Shown here in pieces: positions 39,456-51,486 of a stretch of DNA of 64,000 nt; the first letter of the stretch is position 1, and each line of letters opens with the position of its first letter. The position numbers and the translations under genes are program-made. The stretch comes from Thioclava sp. JE_KL1. Its GTDB lineage: Bacteria > Pseudomonadota > Alphaproteobacteria > Rhodobacterales > Rhodobacteraceae. The stretch covers positions 124,001 through 188,000 of the forward strand of contig NZ_WBJS01000004.1 of the NCBI RefSeq assembly GCF_009296265.1. The letters run 5' to 3'. The notes under the pieces were generated by a model that saw only the letters and a list, made by a program, of their open reading frames with translations, did not search any database and was not told the DNA's origin.

Positions 39456-40304
39456 ATGATCACACGCTTCGCCCCCTCGCCAACGGGCCCGCTGCATCTG
39501 GGCCACGCCTATAGTGCGATCTTCGCGCATGACATGGCGCGCAAGGCGGGCGGCCAGTTCTTGCTGCGGATTGAAGATATCGACCAAAGCCGCGCGCGAC
39601 CGCATTGGGAAGAGCAAATCTACGACGATCTGCGCTGGCTTGGGCTGAGCTGGGACGGGCCGGTTCTGCGCCAGTCGGACCGCTTGAACGTCTATCGCGA
39701 AGCCCTTGAAAGGCTTTGGGAAAGCGACCTTCTCTTTGCCTGCACCTGCACGCGGCGCGATATCGAGGCGGCAGCCTCCGCACCGCAGGAAGGCGTGCAA
39801 TACGGGCCCGACGGTCTGATCTACCCGGGCACCTGCCGCGAGCGCGGCGCGCGAAAACCCGGGACGCCACTACCGGACAGCGCACTACGCCTGAACATGA
39901 TCCGTGCCGCCCGCGATATCCGTTTCGAGGAAATCTGCGCGCTGCACAAAGGCACACATAACGTCTCCCGCGCCGATCTGATCGACAAGGTGGGCGATGT
40001 CGTACTCGCGCGGCGCGAGATGGGCACGTCCTACCACCTCGCCGTCGTGCTCGACGATACCGCGCAAGGCATCACCCATGTCACCCGCGGCGCCGACCTG
40101 TTCGACGCCACGCAGATCCATGTGCTGCTTCAATATCTGCTTGAACTTCCCACGCCAACCTATTGTCATCACGACCTAATCCGTGACGAGAATGGCAAGC
40201 GCCTCGCCAAGCGCGACGACGCCCGCGCCATCGCGAAATACCGCGAGGACGGGGCCACCCCGGACGACATTCGCCGCATGGTCGGGCTGCCCGCTTCCTC
40301 TTGA
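39456..40304 (+). CDS. gluQ: Glutamyl-Q tRNA(Asp) synthetase
   Basis: 282 residues from the ATG at 39456; a GTG four codons earlier is the alternative. It holds only the catalytic core of glutamyl-tRNA synthetase: the HIGH-like ITRFAPSPTGPLHLGHAYSA and the KMSKS-like GKRLAKRD, and no anticodon-binding domain. The zinc-binding Cys cluster CTCTRRDIEAA and YPGTCRERG is also kept. It attaches glutamate to queuosine-34 of tRNA-Asp. Confidence 0.95.
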   Translation: MITRFAPSPTGPLHLGHAYSAIFAHDMARKAGGQFLLRIEDIDQSRARPHWEEQIYDDLRWLGLSWDGPVLRQSDRLNVYREALERLWESDLLFACTCTRRDIEAAASAPQEGVQYGPDGLIYPGTCRERGARKPGTPLPDSALRLNMIRAARDIRFEEICALHKGTHNVSRADLIDKVGDVVLARREMGTSYHLAVVLDDTAQGITHVTRGADLFDATQIHVLLQYLLELPTPTYCHHDLIRDENGKRLAKRDDARAIAKYREDGATPDDIRRMVGLPASS

Positions 40305-40332
40305 CGGAAATATCCTCCCCGAAGGGTCGCTC

Positions 40333-40695
40333 TCAGTCTTCCATCGGCGTGAGGATTTCAATCTCCTCGCCATCGCGGATCGCGGTATAGAAGCACGACC
40401 TGCGATTGGTGTGGCAAGCCGGGCCTTCCTGCTCGACCAGCACCAAAAGTGCGTCGCGGTCGCAATCCACCCGCATCTCGCGCAGGCGCTGCACATGGCC
40501 CGAGGTCTCGCCCTTCACCCAGAACGATTTCCGCGAGCGCGACCAATAGGTTACGCGCCCTGTTTCAAGTGTCTTCGCTACGCTTTCCGCGTTCATCCAT
40601 GCCATCATCAGGATATCGCCCGAGAGCGCATCCTGTGCGATCGCGGGGATCAAACCGTTGGCGTCATAGGTCAAGCTGGCGGGATCGAATGGCAT
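40333..40695 (-). CDS. hisI: Phosphoribosyl-AMP cyclohydrolase
   Basis: 120 residues. The zinc-site motif [20 protein letters not shown] followed by TNRRSCFY is complete. The single-domain form lacks the HisE pyrophosphohydrolase, as usual in alphaproteobacteria. It catalyses the third step of histidine synthesis. It is convergent with gluQ and divergent from the scaffold gene at 40757; no other his gene is in the window. Confidence 0.95.
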   Translation of the reverse strand: MPFDPASLTYDANGLIPAIAQDALSGDILMMAWMNAESVAKTLETGRVTYWSRSRKSFWVKGETSGHVQRLREMRVDCDRDALLVLVEQEGPACHTNRRSCFYTAIRDGEEIEILTPMED

Positions 40696-40756
40696 CGGCT
40701 CTTTCCTTCCTGTGGCTCAGGTCCTATCTACGCCGGACGGGCCGAAGGGGAAAGAG

Positions 40757-41185
40757 ATGAGCGACACCGATCTGATCAAGCTCTATTCGCAGCGTATTCT
40801 GGCGCTCGCCGCCGATATGCCGGGCACCGATCCGCTCCCCGCGCCTGATGTGACCGTACGCAAGCGCGCGCCGCTGTGCGGCTCCACGGTCGAGGTCTCG
40901 CTGACCTGCACGGATGGCCGCGTCACGGGCTATAGCCAGACCGTGCATGCATGCGCGCTGGGTCAGGCCTCGGCTGCGATCTTCGGGGCGCAGGTGGTGG
41001 GCCGCACGCGCGACGAGGTCGCGAAGCTGCGCGATCAGCTGGCCGAGATGCTCAAGGGCGGCCCCGTCCCCGATGCGCCTTTCGGCGAATACGAGGTGCT
41101 GCAAGCCGCGCGCGACTACCCCAATCGGCATGGCTCAATCCTGCTCGCCCCCGAGGCGACGCTCGAAGCGCTCGAGCAGTGCTGA
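40757..41185 (+). CDS. IscU/NifU-N-like Fe-S scaffold protein with altered ligand set
   Basis: 142 residues from the ATG at 40757 with GGGGAAAGAG upstream. It shows the IscU fold pattern with Cys41 (APLCGSTVEV) and Cys66 (HACALGQASAAIFG) kept. The Asp after the first Cys (CGD in IscU) is Ser here. The third position, Cys106 of E. coli IscU in HCSIL, is Gly126 in RHGSILL. So the usual cluster-transfer set is incomplete. It may be a divergent scaffold or carrier. It is divergent from hisI and far from the suf operon. Confidence 0.8.
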   Translation: MSDTDLIKLYSQRILALAADMPGTDPLPAPDVTVRKRAPLCGSTVEVSLTCTDGRVTGYSQTVHACALGQASAAIFGAQVVGRTRDEVAKLRDQLAEMLKGGPVPDAPFGEYEVLQAARDYPNRHGSILLAPEATLEALEQC

Positions 41186-41210
41186 GCCGCTAACCTCTCT
41201 CCCTCGCGAT

Positions 41211-41241
41211 AAAAAAGCCGCCACTCGAAAGAGCGGCGGCT
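41211..41241 (-). terminator. Intrinsic terminator for the leftward 40-residue membrane protein
   Basis: Stem AGCCGCC / GGCGGCT, extended by CTC / GAG around a GAAA loop. On the leftward strand it is followed by a T6 run. It can also serve the rightward scaffold gene from the other side. Confidence 0.75.
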
Positions 41242-41350
41242 GAAGTTGCGCTTTACGGACAGGCGGGCCTGGGGGACAGGCGAAGCCGCAGGTTTGGGAC
41301 AGGTGCGGCAGCCAAAAAGCGCGAGGCAGTAACGATGAGACAGGTCGGGC

Positions 41351-41473
41351 TTAGAGGAGCCCCGGCAGCCAAAGCGCCATGATGAAGCTTGCGCAAAGCG
41401 CGATGCCCCCCACGGCGTCGGCCAGCAACGTGCTGTGATTGCGGTCGAGAAGTTCCTTGATTTCCTTGGCCAT
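41351..41473 (-). CDS. 40-residue single-pass membrane protein behind a LexA box
   Basis: 40 residues from the ATG at 41473, with a strong GGAGGTG ribosome site; longer frames lack one. A charged head (MAKEIKELLDRNHSTLLADA) is followed by one hydrophobic helix (about 21-38) ending WLPGLL. It stands between recG's end and a terminator, with its own upstream region holding a perfect GTTC-N7-GTTC (LexA) box about 60 bases from the start. Size, topology and SOS box resemble SidA, the SOS-induced 29-residue division inhibitor of Caulobacter, but sequence similarity is not claimed. Confidence 0.7.
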   Translation of the reverse strand: MAKEIKELLDRNHSTLLADAVGGIALCASFIMALWLPGLL

Positions 41474-41531
41474 CTGGCACCTCCATTCCCTCTGTTGCCT
41501 CTTTGTTCTCACAATTGACGTCGCGTGTAAA

Positions 41532-41546
41532 GAACTTTTTAGGAAC
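41532..41546 (-). promoter_or_regulatory. LexA (SOS) box, GTTC-N7-GTTC
   Basis: The + strand reads GAACTTTTTAGGAAC, which is the alphaproteobacterial LexA consensus on the - strand. A third GAAC stands 6 bases further right (41553), forming an overlapping near-box. It lies upstream of the 40-residue membrane gene and downstream of recG's stop, so that gene is the only sensible target. Confidence 0.65.
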
Positions 41547-41585
41547 ATTTGAGAACACTGGGGGAGAACGTGGGTCGAACGGGGC

Positions 41586-45868
<4,283 letters not shown>

Positions 45869-45886
45869 TCATCGGCTTTCGGGACG

Positions 45887-46600
45887 TCAGGCACCCATAG
45901 CGATGCGACGTTCCAACTCGGACGGGTCCGGATCGCGCAGCACATAGCCGCGGCCCCAGACGGTTTCGATGTAATTCTCACCCTCGGTGGCATCGGCGAG
46001 CTTCTTGCGCAGTTTGCAGATGAAGACGTCGATGATCTTCAATTCGGGCTCATCCATGCCGCCATAGAGGTGGTTGAGGAACATCTCCTTCGTCAGGGTC
46101 GTGCCCTTCCGGAGGCTGAGCAGTTCGAGCATCTGGTATTCCTTGCCAGTCAGATGCACCGGCTTGCCATCGACCTCGACCGTCTTCGCATCGAGATTGA
46201 CCGAGATCTTGCCGGTGCGGATGATCGATTGGGCATGGCCTTTGGACCGGCGGATGATCGCGTGAATGCGCGCCACCAGCTCCTCGCGATGAAACGGCTT
46301 CGTCATGTAGTCATCGGCGCCGAAGCCGAATCCCTTGATCTTGTTCTCAGTGTCGTCCGCGCCGGTGAGAATCAGGATCGGCGTGTCGATCTTCGAAAGA
46401 CGCAATTGCCGCAGCACCTCGTGCCCGTTCATATCAGGAAGATTGAGGTCGAGCAGGATCAGATCGTAATCGTAGAGCTTCGCGAGATCGATTCCTTCCT
46501 CCCCCAGATCGGTGCAGTAGACGTTGAGATTCGCGTGCGTCAGCATCAATTCGATGCTGCGCGACGTCGTCGGGTCGTCTTCCACCAATAAAATCCGCAT
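45887..46600 (-). CDS. ctrA: Cell-cycle response regulator CtrA
   Basis: 237 residues. Receiver domain with phosphoacceptor Asp51 ([20 protein letters not shown]), acidic pair EDD near 7-9, and a PhoB/OmpR-type DNA-binding domain (about 125-230) with [20 protein letters not shown] and [10 protein letters not shown]. The whole chain matches CtrA. CtrA is a master regulator; in Rhodobacterales it controls motility, signalling and gene transfer agent genes rather than being essential. It lies directly downstream of sciP with a near-consensus CtrA site between them, consistent with autoregulation. Confidence 0.96.
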   Translation of the reverse strand: MRILLVEDDPTTSRSIELMLTHANLNVYCTDLGEEGIDLAKLYDYDLILLDLNLPDMNGHEVLRQLRLSKIDTPILILTGADDTENKIKGFGFGADDYMTKPFHREELVARIHAIIRRSKGHAQSIIRTGKISVNLDAKTVEVDGKPVHLTGKEYQMLELLSLRKGTTLTKEMFLNHLYGGMDEPELKIIDVFICKLRKKLADATEGENYIETVWGRGYVLRDPDPSELERRIAMGA

Positions 46601-46653
46601 CCTGGGTTCTCCGCATTAATCCCTCGATCGGGGTCGAGACTTACACCAAATGG

Positions 46654-46668
46654 TTAACACCGGGTTAC
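46654..46668. promoter_or_regulatory. Near-consensus CtrA box upstream of ctrA
   Basis: TTAACACCGGGTTAC fits TTAA-N7-TTAA with one mismatch. It is in the short gap between sciP's stop and ctrA's start, where an autoregulatory site would be expected. Confidence 0.5.
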
Positions 46669-46695
46669 CTTGTCACGATTCCGTTACATCGCAAT

Positions 46696-46974
46696 CTAAA
46701 GTTGTTTCAACTTCTGGATCGCGGTGACTTTAAGCCCCTGAATCCCGTGCCTTTCGACCCCCTCGATCCAGAGATCCAATTCCTCGTCAGAGAGCGCGTA
46801 ACGCTCCAGAACTTCGTCGCGGGCGATCAACCCATGCGCGACCGCCTGCACGATCACCGCTTTTCGGCTCGCCACCCATCGTCGGGTTTTCGGAGAGGGC
46901 AGATCCGCGCGCGTCAGGATCGTGCCGTCGGCGAGGGTCACCGCGCGCGGACCATCGACTTTCTTGAGATACAT
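46696..46974 (-). CDS. sciP: CtrA-inhibitor protein SciP (DUF1153)
   Basis: 92 residues. The DUF1153 pattern starts MYLKKVDGPRAVTLADGTIL, continues LPSPKTRRWVASRKAVIVQA and has a helix-turn-helix-like tail YALSDEELDLWIEGVERH. In Caulobacter SciP binds CtrA and stops it recruiting RNA polymerase. The gene lies 95 bases upstream of ctrA on the same strand, a physical link that suits a direct regulatory pair. Confidence 0.92.
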   Translation of the reverse strand: MYLKKVDGPRAVTLADGTILTRADLPSPKTRRWVASRKAVIVQAVAHGLIARDEVLERYALSDEELDLWIEGVERHGIQGLKVTAIQKLKQL

Positions 46975-47047
46975 GGGCTCACCCCTTCAAGCTCTTCACG
47001 CCGACCACACTGGCGCGCGGGCCCTTAACACTGCGTGAAACGCGGGG

Positions 47048-47075
47048 TTGAGAGTGGGTCGCATTTTCCTATATT
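47048..47075 (+). promoter_or_regulatory. Likely sigma-70-type promoter of mnmA
   Basis: -35 TTGAGA (47048-47053) and -10 TATATT (47070-47075) with a 16-base spacer, ending 30 bases before the mnmA ATG. Confidence 0.6.
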
Positions 47076-47105
47076 GCTGCACGTCTCGTTAAAGGACGCT
47101 TCATC

Positions 47106-48242
47106 ATGCCCAAGGATCTGCCGCTCAATTCGCTCGGTTTCGCCAAACCGCCCGCGGACACCCGCGTCGTCGTCGCCATGTCGGGCGGCGTCGATAGCTC
47201 GGTCGTGGCCGCCAAACTGGCCGAGGAAGGCTATGACGTGGTGGGCGTGACGCTGCAGCTTTACGACCATGGCGCGGCGCTGGCCAAGAAAGGCGCGTGC
47301 TGCGCCGGGCAGGACATCCACGATGCGCGCCGCGTGGCCGAGGAAATGGGCTTTCCGCATTACGTGCTCGATTACGAGAACACCTTCCGCGAGGCGGTGA
47401 TCGACGAATTCGCGGACGCCTATCTTGGCGGTGCGACGCCGGTACCCTGCATCCGCTGCAACGAGCGTGTGAAGTTCAAGGACCTGCTGGAGACGGCGAA
47501 GGACCTCGACGCCGATTGCATGGCGACCGGCCATTACATCCAGCGCAAGGACGGTGTGACCGGGCCCGAGCTGCATTGCGCAGCCGATGCGAACCGCGAT
47601 CAGAGCTATTTCCTGTTCTCGACCACGCCCGAGCAGCTCGATTACCTGCGCTTCCCGCTGGGCCACCTGCCCTCGAAGGATGCGACGCGGGAACTGGCGG
47701 CGAAATACGGGCTGGCGGTGGCGGACAAGCCCGACAGTCAGGATATCTGCTTTGTGCCGAATGGGAACTATGCGAGCGTCATCGAGAAGCTGCGCCCCGG
47801 CGCGGCCGATCCCGGCGATATCGTGGATATGGAGGGCAACGTCCTCGGCCAGCATCGCGGCGTGATCCATTACACGATCGGTCAGCGGCGCGGGCTTGGC
47901 ATCGGCGGGCTCGAAGACCCGCTCTATGTGGTGAAGCTCGATCCGGACACCCGCCATGTGGTCGTCGGCCCGAAAGAGGCGCTCTCCACCCGCACCATCC
48001 CGGTGCGCGAGATCAACTGGCTGGGCGACGAGCCCTTCACCTCGCGCAAGGAGTGGCATCTGAAGGTCAAGGTCCGCTCGACCCGCCCGCCGCGCGAAGC
48101 GATCATCCGTCCGATCTCGGAAACCGAGGCGGAAGTCGAACTGGTCGTGCCAGAGGAAGGCGTCAGCCCCGGTCAGGCCTGCGTGTTCTACGCGCCCGAG
48201 GACAGCCGCATCTTCGGCGGTGGCTGGATCTACAAGAAGTAA
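47106..48242 (+). CDS. mnmA: tRNA-specific 2-thiouridylase MnmA
   Basis: 378 residues. PP-loop SGGVDSS (26-32). Catalytic cysteines are in [18 protein letters not shown] and [12 protein letters not shown]. The C-terminal domain includes [10 protein letters not shown]. It adds sulfur to U34 of tRNA-Lys/Glu/Gln using persulfide from a cysteine desulfurase, possibly the IscS-type enzyme at 19974. It is divergent from sciP and has its own promoter. Confidence 0.97.
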   Translation: MPKDLPLNSLGFAKPPADTRVVVAMSGGVDSSVVAAKLAEEGYDVVGVTLQLYDHGAALAKKGACCAGQDIHDARRVAEEMGFPHYVLDYENTFREAVIDEFADAYLGGATPVPCIRCNERVKFKDLLETAKDLDADCMATGHYIQRKDGVTGPELHCAADANRDQSYFLFSTTPEQLDYLRFPLGHLPSKDATRELAAKYGLAVADKPDSQDICFVPNGNYASVIEKLRPGAADPGDIVDMEGNVLGQHRGVIHYTIGQRRGLGIGGLEDPLYVVKLDPDTRHVVVGPKEALSTRTIPVREINWLGDEPFTSRKEWHLKVKVRSTRPPREAIIRPISETEAEVELVVPEEGVSPGQACVFYAPEDSRIFGGGWIYKK

Positions 48243-48370
48243 GCGCCGAATAGGCCCGCAAACAGCACTGCGCGCGGCGAGCCCGTCTAGCTTGCCGCGC
48301 CTAACTATCTGTCGGATCACTCAGACCGGCACGTCTCCGAGGCTCACCCCGTGCTTGCCGACCCGAGTCG

Positions 48371-48742
48371 TCACTTTTTTCCGACCGCCTTGGCGAGCGC
48401 TTCGCCCTCTTCGGTGGCCGAGCGCACCGCGCGCTCCGCAATCCCCGTCATCGAGGTCGCGAGCTTCGTCATCTCGGCGGTGTAATCGCTGGCCGTGCGC
48501 TGCCAGAATTCGCCCCAGAGGCTCATCGCGCGCATCGGATCGGGCGTTTCCGCCAACTGGGTGACCATCTCCTGGTCGCGCTCGAAGCGGGTCTTCAGAA
48601 ACTCGAGCAGCTCGATATTCTGCGCGATCATCGATTCCATCATCTTGAGCTGCGGTGCCATCACCGAGCTTACCGACCCCATATCCGGCACTGGCATACA
48701 GCCAGCCATGTTCATACCGGGTGCGGATTTCTTCTGTGCCAT
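48371..48742 (-). CDS. Phasin-family protein
   Basis: 123 residues from the ATG at 48742, with GGGAGG upstream; longer frames run through the next promoter. Met-rich helical head (SVMAPQLKMMESMIAQNIEL), then ARDQEMV-type amphipathic helices, FWQRTASDYTAEMTKLATSM, and a tail EEGEALAKAVGKK. Phasins coat polyhydroxyalkanoate granules. PhaC is encoded at 51483 in the same window, supporting the call. It is a probable single-gene transcript. Confidence 0.8.
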   Translation of the reverse strand: MAQKKSAPGMNMAGCMPVPDMGSVSSVMAPQLKMMESMIAQNIELLEFLKTRFERDQEMVTQLAETPDPMRAMSLWGEFWQRTASDYTAEMTKLATSMTGIAERAVRSATEEGEALAKAVGKK

Positions 48743-48913
48743 GTCAGCCTCCCTTGTGACTGGATGTCGCGAGCGTAGCATGGGTGCGACGCACAGCGTT
48801 TGATTTGGAACAATCGTAGCGCGAAAAGCTTGGCTCAAGGCAAATGCCGAAAATTTGGGCCGAGATCGCGCGCCCGCGTATGCATTTCGAGCGTTAGCGT
48901 AAGTGAAGGACCG

Positions 48914-49915
48914 ATGGCCGAGCCGCTTCTGATCCCGCGCCCCGAGGGGCTCTACTGCCCTAGCGGCAATTTCTACATCGACCCGAGTCGCCCCGTGGCG
49001 CGCGCGCTGATCACGCACGGCCACGCCGATCACGCGCGCGCAGGCCACGGGCATGTGCTTGCCACGCGCCAGACGCTGGAGATCATGGCGATCCGCTATG
49101 GCAAGGATTTCGCGGGCCAGCGGCAAGCCTATGAGGGGCCGCTCTCCGTAGGCGGCGTGGATGTCAGCTTTCACCCGGCGGGACATGTGCTGGGCTCGGC
49201 GCAGATCGCGATCACGCATCGCGGGCAGCGGATCGTGGCGTCGGGCGATTACGCGCGCGTCTCGAACCCCTCCTGCGCGCCTTTCGAACCGGTGCCCTGC
49301 GACACGTTTATCACCGAGGCGACCTTCGCGCTCCCGGTCTTCAAGCATCCCGGCCCGGCTGACGAAATGGCCAAGCTGATGGCCTCGATGCGGGCCGCGC
49401 CGGAGCGGCCGCATCTGGTGGGCGCCTATGCGCTGGGCAAGGCGCAGCGGGTCATCATGCTGGCGCGCGAGGCAGGTTACGACGCGCCGATCTATATCCA
49501 CGGCGCGCTGCAAAAGCTCTGCGACTATCACATCGAGCAGGGCATCCCCTTGGGCGATCTGCGCCCTGCCACGATGGACAAGGCCGAGGCGCGGGCGTTG
49601 CGCGAAGCGCTGGTGATCGCGCCCCCCTCGGCCTTCTCCTCGCCTTGGGTGCAGCGCTTCGCCGATCCGGTGATCTCTTTCGCCTCGGGCTGGATGCAGA
49701 TCCGGGCGCGCGCCCGCCAGCGCGGCGTCGAAATGCCACTGGTGATCTCGGACCATATCGACTGGGTGGACCTGACGCGCACGGTGCGCGAGGTCGATCC
49801 GTCCGAGCTGTGGATCACCCATGGCCGCGAGGAGGCGCTGATGCGCTGGGCCAAACTGGAGGGGCGCTTCGCCCGGCCGCTGCACCTCGTGGGCTACGAG
49901 GAGGAGCCGGAATGA
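48914..49915 (+). CDS. Ligase-associated DNA exonuclease (metallo-beta-lactamase fold)
   Basis: 333 residues from the ATG at 48914 with AAGGA upstream. The zinc motif HGHADH (35-40) stands in ALITHGHADHARAGHG. Later SFHPAGHVLGSAQI and FITEATFALPVFKHPG are typical of the beta-CASP-like exonuclease that accompanies ATP-dependent ligases. It overlaps the ligase gene by ATGA. By family it trims DNA ends before ligation. Confidence 0.9.
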   Translation: MAEPLLIPRPEGLYCPSGNFYIDPSRPVARALITHGHADHARAGHGHVLATRQTLEIMAIRYGKDFAGQRQAYEGPLSVGGVDVSFHPAGHVLGSAQIAITHRGQRIVASGDYARVSNPSCAPFEPVPCDTFITEATFALPVFKHPGPADEMAKLMASMRAAPERPHLVGAYALGKAQRVIMLAREAGYDAPIYIHGALQKLCDYHIEQGIPLGDLRPATMDKAEARALREALVIAPPSAFSSPWVQRFADPVISFASGWMQIRARARQRGVEMPLVISDHIDWVDLTRTVREVDPSELWITHGREEALMRWAKLEGRFARPLHLVGYEEEPE

Positions 49916-51486
49916 AAGCCTTCGCGGTCCTCCTCGAACGGCTCGCCTTCACGCCGGGGCGAAATGCCAAGCTCGACGTGCTGGCCGATTACCTGCGCCA
50001 TGCGCCGGATCCCGAGCGCGGCTACGCGCTGGCGGCCCTGACCGGAGAGCTGGAGCTGGGCCGCGCGCAGCCTGCGGTATTGCGCGCGATGGTGGGCGAA
50101 CGGGTCGATCCCGAGCTCTTCGCGCTGTCCTATGACTATGTCGGCGATTTGGCCGAGACGATCGCGCTGATCTGGCCGCAGGAGAACACCGCCCAGGACG
50201 TCGATCTGGTCGAGATCGTCGAGACCTTGCAGGACACGCCGAAAACCCGCGCAGGCCCACTGATCGCGGGCTGGCTGGACCGGCTCGAGCCCTCCGAACG
50301 CTATGCGCTTCTGAAGCTTGCGACCGGGGGGCTGCGCGTCGGTGTCTCGGCGCGGCTTGCGCGGGTGGCGCTGGCCTCGGTCGGCGCGCCGGACTTGGAG
50401 GAGATCGAGGAAATCTGGCACGGGCTCTCGCCGCCCTATCAGCCGCTTTTCGACTGGATCGAAGGCGGCGAGAAGCCCGAGCGCGCGGGCTTTGCGCCCT
50501 TCCGGCCGGTGATGCTGTCAACGCCGACCGATCTCGACGCGCTCACCGACCTGCCGCCCGACGACTTCGCCGCCGAATGGAAATGGGACGGCATCCGGGT
50601 ACAGGCCGTGGCGGAGGGCGGCGAGCGGCGGCTCTATTCGCGCACCGGCGAGGATATCTCCGGAGCCTTTCCCGATGTAGTTGCGTATATGGGCTTCGAG
50701 GGCGCGCTCGATGGCGAGTTGATCGTGCGGCGCGGCGATCAGGTCGCGCCCTTCGGCGATCTGCAAAAGCGGCTGGGGCGGAAGTCTCCGGGCAAGGCGA
50801 CGCTGGCTTCGCATCCGGCGGCGCTGCGCCTCTACGACATCCTGATCGAAGGCGAAGAAGACCTGCGCGCCCTGCCCTTCGACACCCGCCGCACGAGGCT
50901 GGAGGCCTTCGTTGCCGATCTCAATCCCGAACGGTTCGACGTCTCGGAGTTGCTACCCTTCGAGACGTGGGACGACCTTGCGAGTTTACGCGAAGCGCCG
51001 CCCGAAGTGGTGATCGAAGGCGTGATGCTCAAACGCCGCGACACGCCCTATATGGCGGGCCGCCCCAAGGGGCCGTGGTTCAAGTGGAAACGCGATCCGC
51101 GCATCATCGACGCGGTGATCCTCTACGCCCAACGCGGACATGGCAAACGCTCGGGCTTCTATTCCGATTTCACCTTCGGCGTCTGGGAAGGCGAGCGGCT
51201 CGTGCCCGTGGGCAAAGCCTATTCCGGCTTCACCGACGAAGAGCTGCGCCGCCTCGACCGTTTCGTGCGCAATCACACCGTGGAACGCTTCGGCCCGGTC
51301 CGGTCCCTGTCGCCCGATTTGGTGGTGGAGGTCGCCTTCGAGGGGCTCAACCGCTCCACCCGGCACAAATCCGGCGTCGCGATGCGCTTCCCGCGCATCT
51401 CGCGCATCCGCTGGGACAAGCCCGCAGGCGAGGCCGATCGGATCGAGACGCTGCGCGCGATGCTGCCCGAGGTCGAGCAGCCCTAG
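49912..51486 (+). CDS. ATP-dependent DNA ligase
   Basis: 524 residues from the ATG at 49912. A helical N-terminal DNA-binding domain (1-200) precedes the nucleotidyltransferase core with adenylated Lys224 (EWKWDGIRVQ). DGELIVRRGDQ, EGVMLKRRDTPYM and WFKWKRDPRIIDAVIL complete the ligase motifs, followed by an OB fold (SPDLVVEVAFEGLNRSTRHK). It is the partner of the exonuclease before it. It is not the LigD type: no primase or nuclease domains are attached. It is the second DNA ligase in the window. Confidence 0.93.
   Translation: MKAFAVLLERLAFTPGRNAKLDVLADYLRHAPDPERGYALAALTGELELGRAQPAVLRAMVGERVDPELFALSYDYVGDLAETIALIWPQENTAQDVDLVEIVETLQDTPKTRAGPLIAGWLDRLEPSERYALLKLATGGLRVGVSARLARVALASVGAPDLEEIEEIWHGLSPPYQPLFDWIEGGEKPERAGFAPFRPVMLSTPTDLDALTDLPPDDFAAEWKWDGIRVQAVAEGGERRLYSRTGEDISGAFPDVVAYMGFEGALDGELIVRRGDQVAPFGDLQKRLGRKSPGKATLASHPAALRLYDILIEGEEDLRALPFDTRRTRLEAFVADLNPERFDVSELLPFETWDDLASLREAPPEVVIEGVMLKRRDTPYMAGRPKGPWFKWKRDPRIIDAVILYAQRGHGKRSGFYSDFTFGVWEGERLVPVGKAYSGFTDEELRRLDRFVRNHTVERFGPVRSLSPDLVVEVAFEGLNRSTRHKSGVAMRFPRISRIRWDKPAGEADRIETLRAMLPEVEQP

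Noticed and set aside
48743-49885. Leftward extension of the phasin frame to 504 codons
   Set aside because: The extension lies opposite the exonuclease and has antisense composition; the ATG at 48742 has a strong ribosome site.
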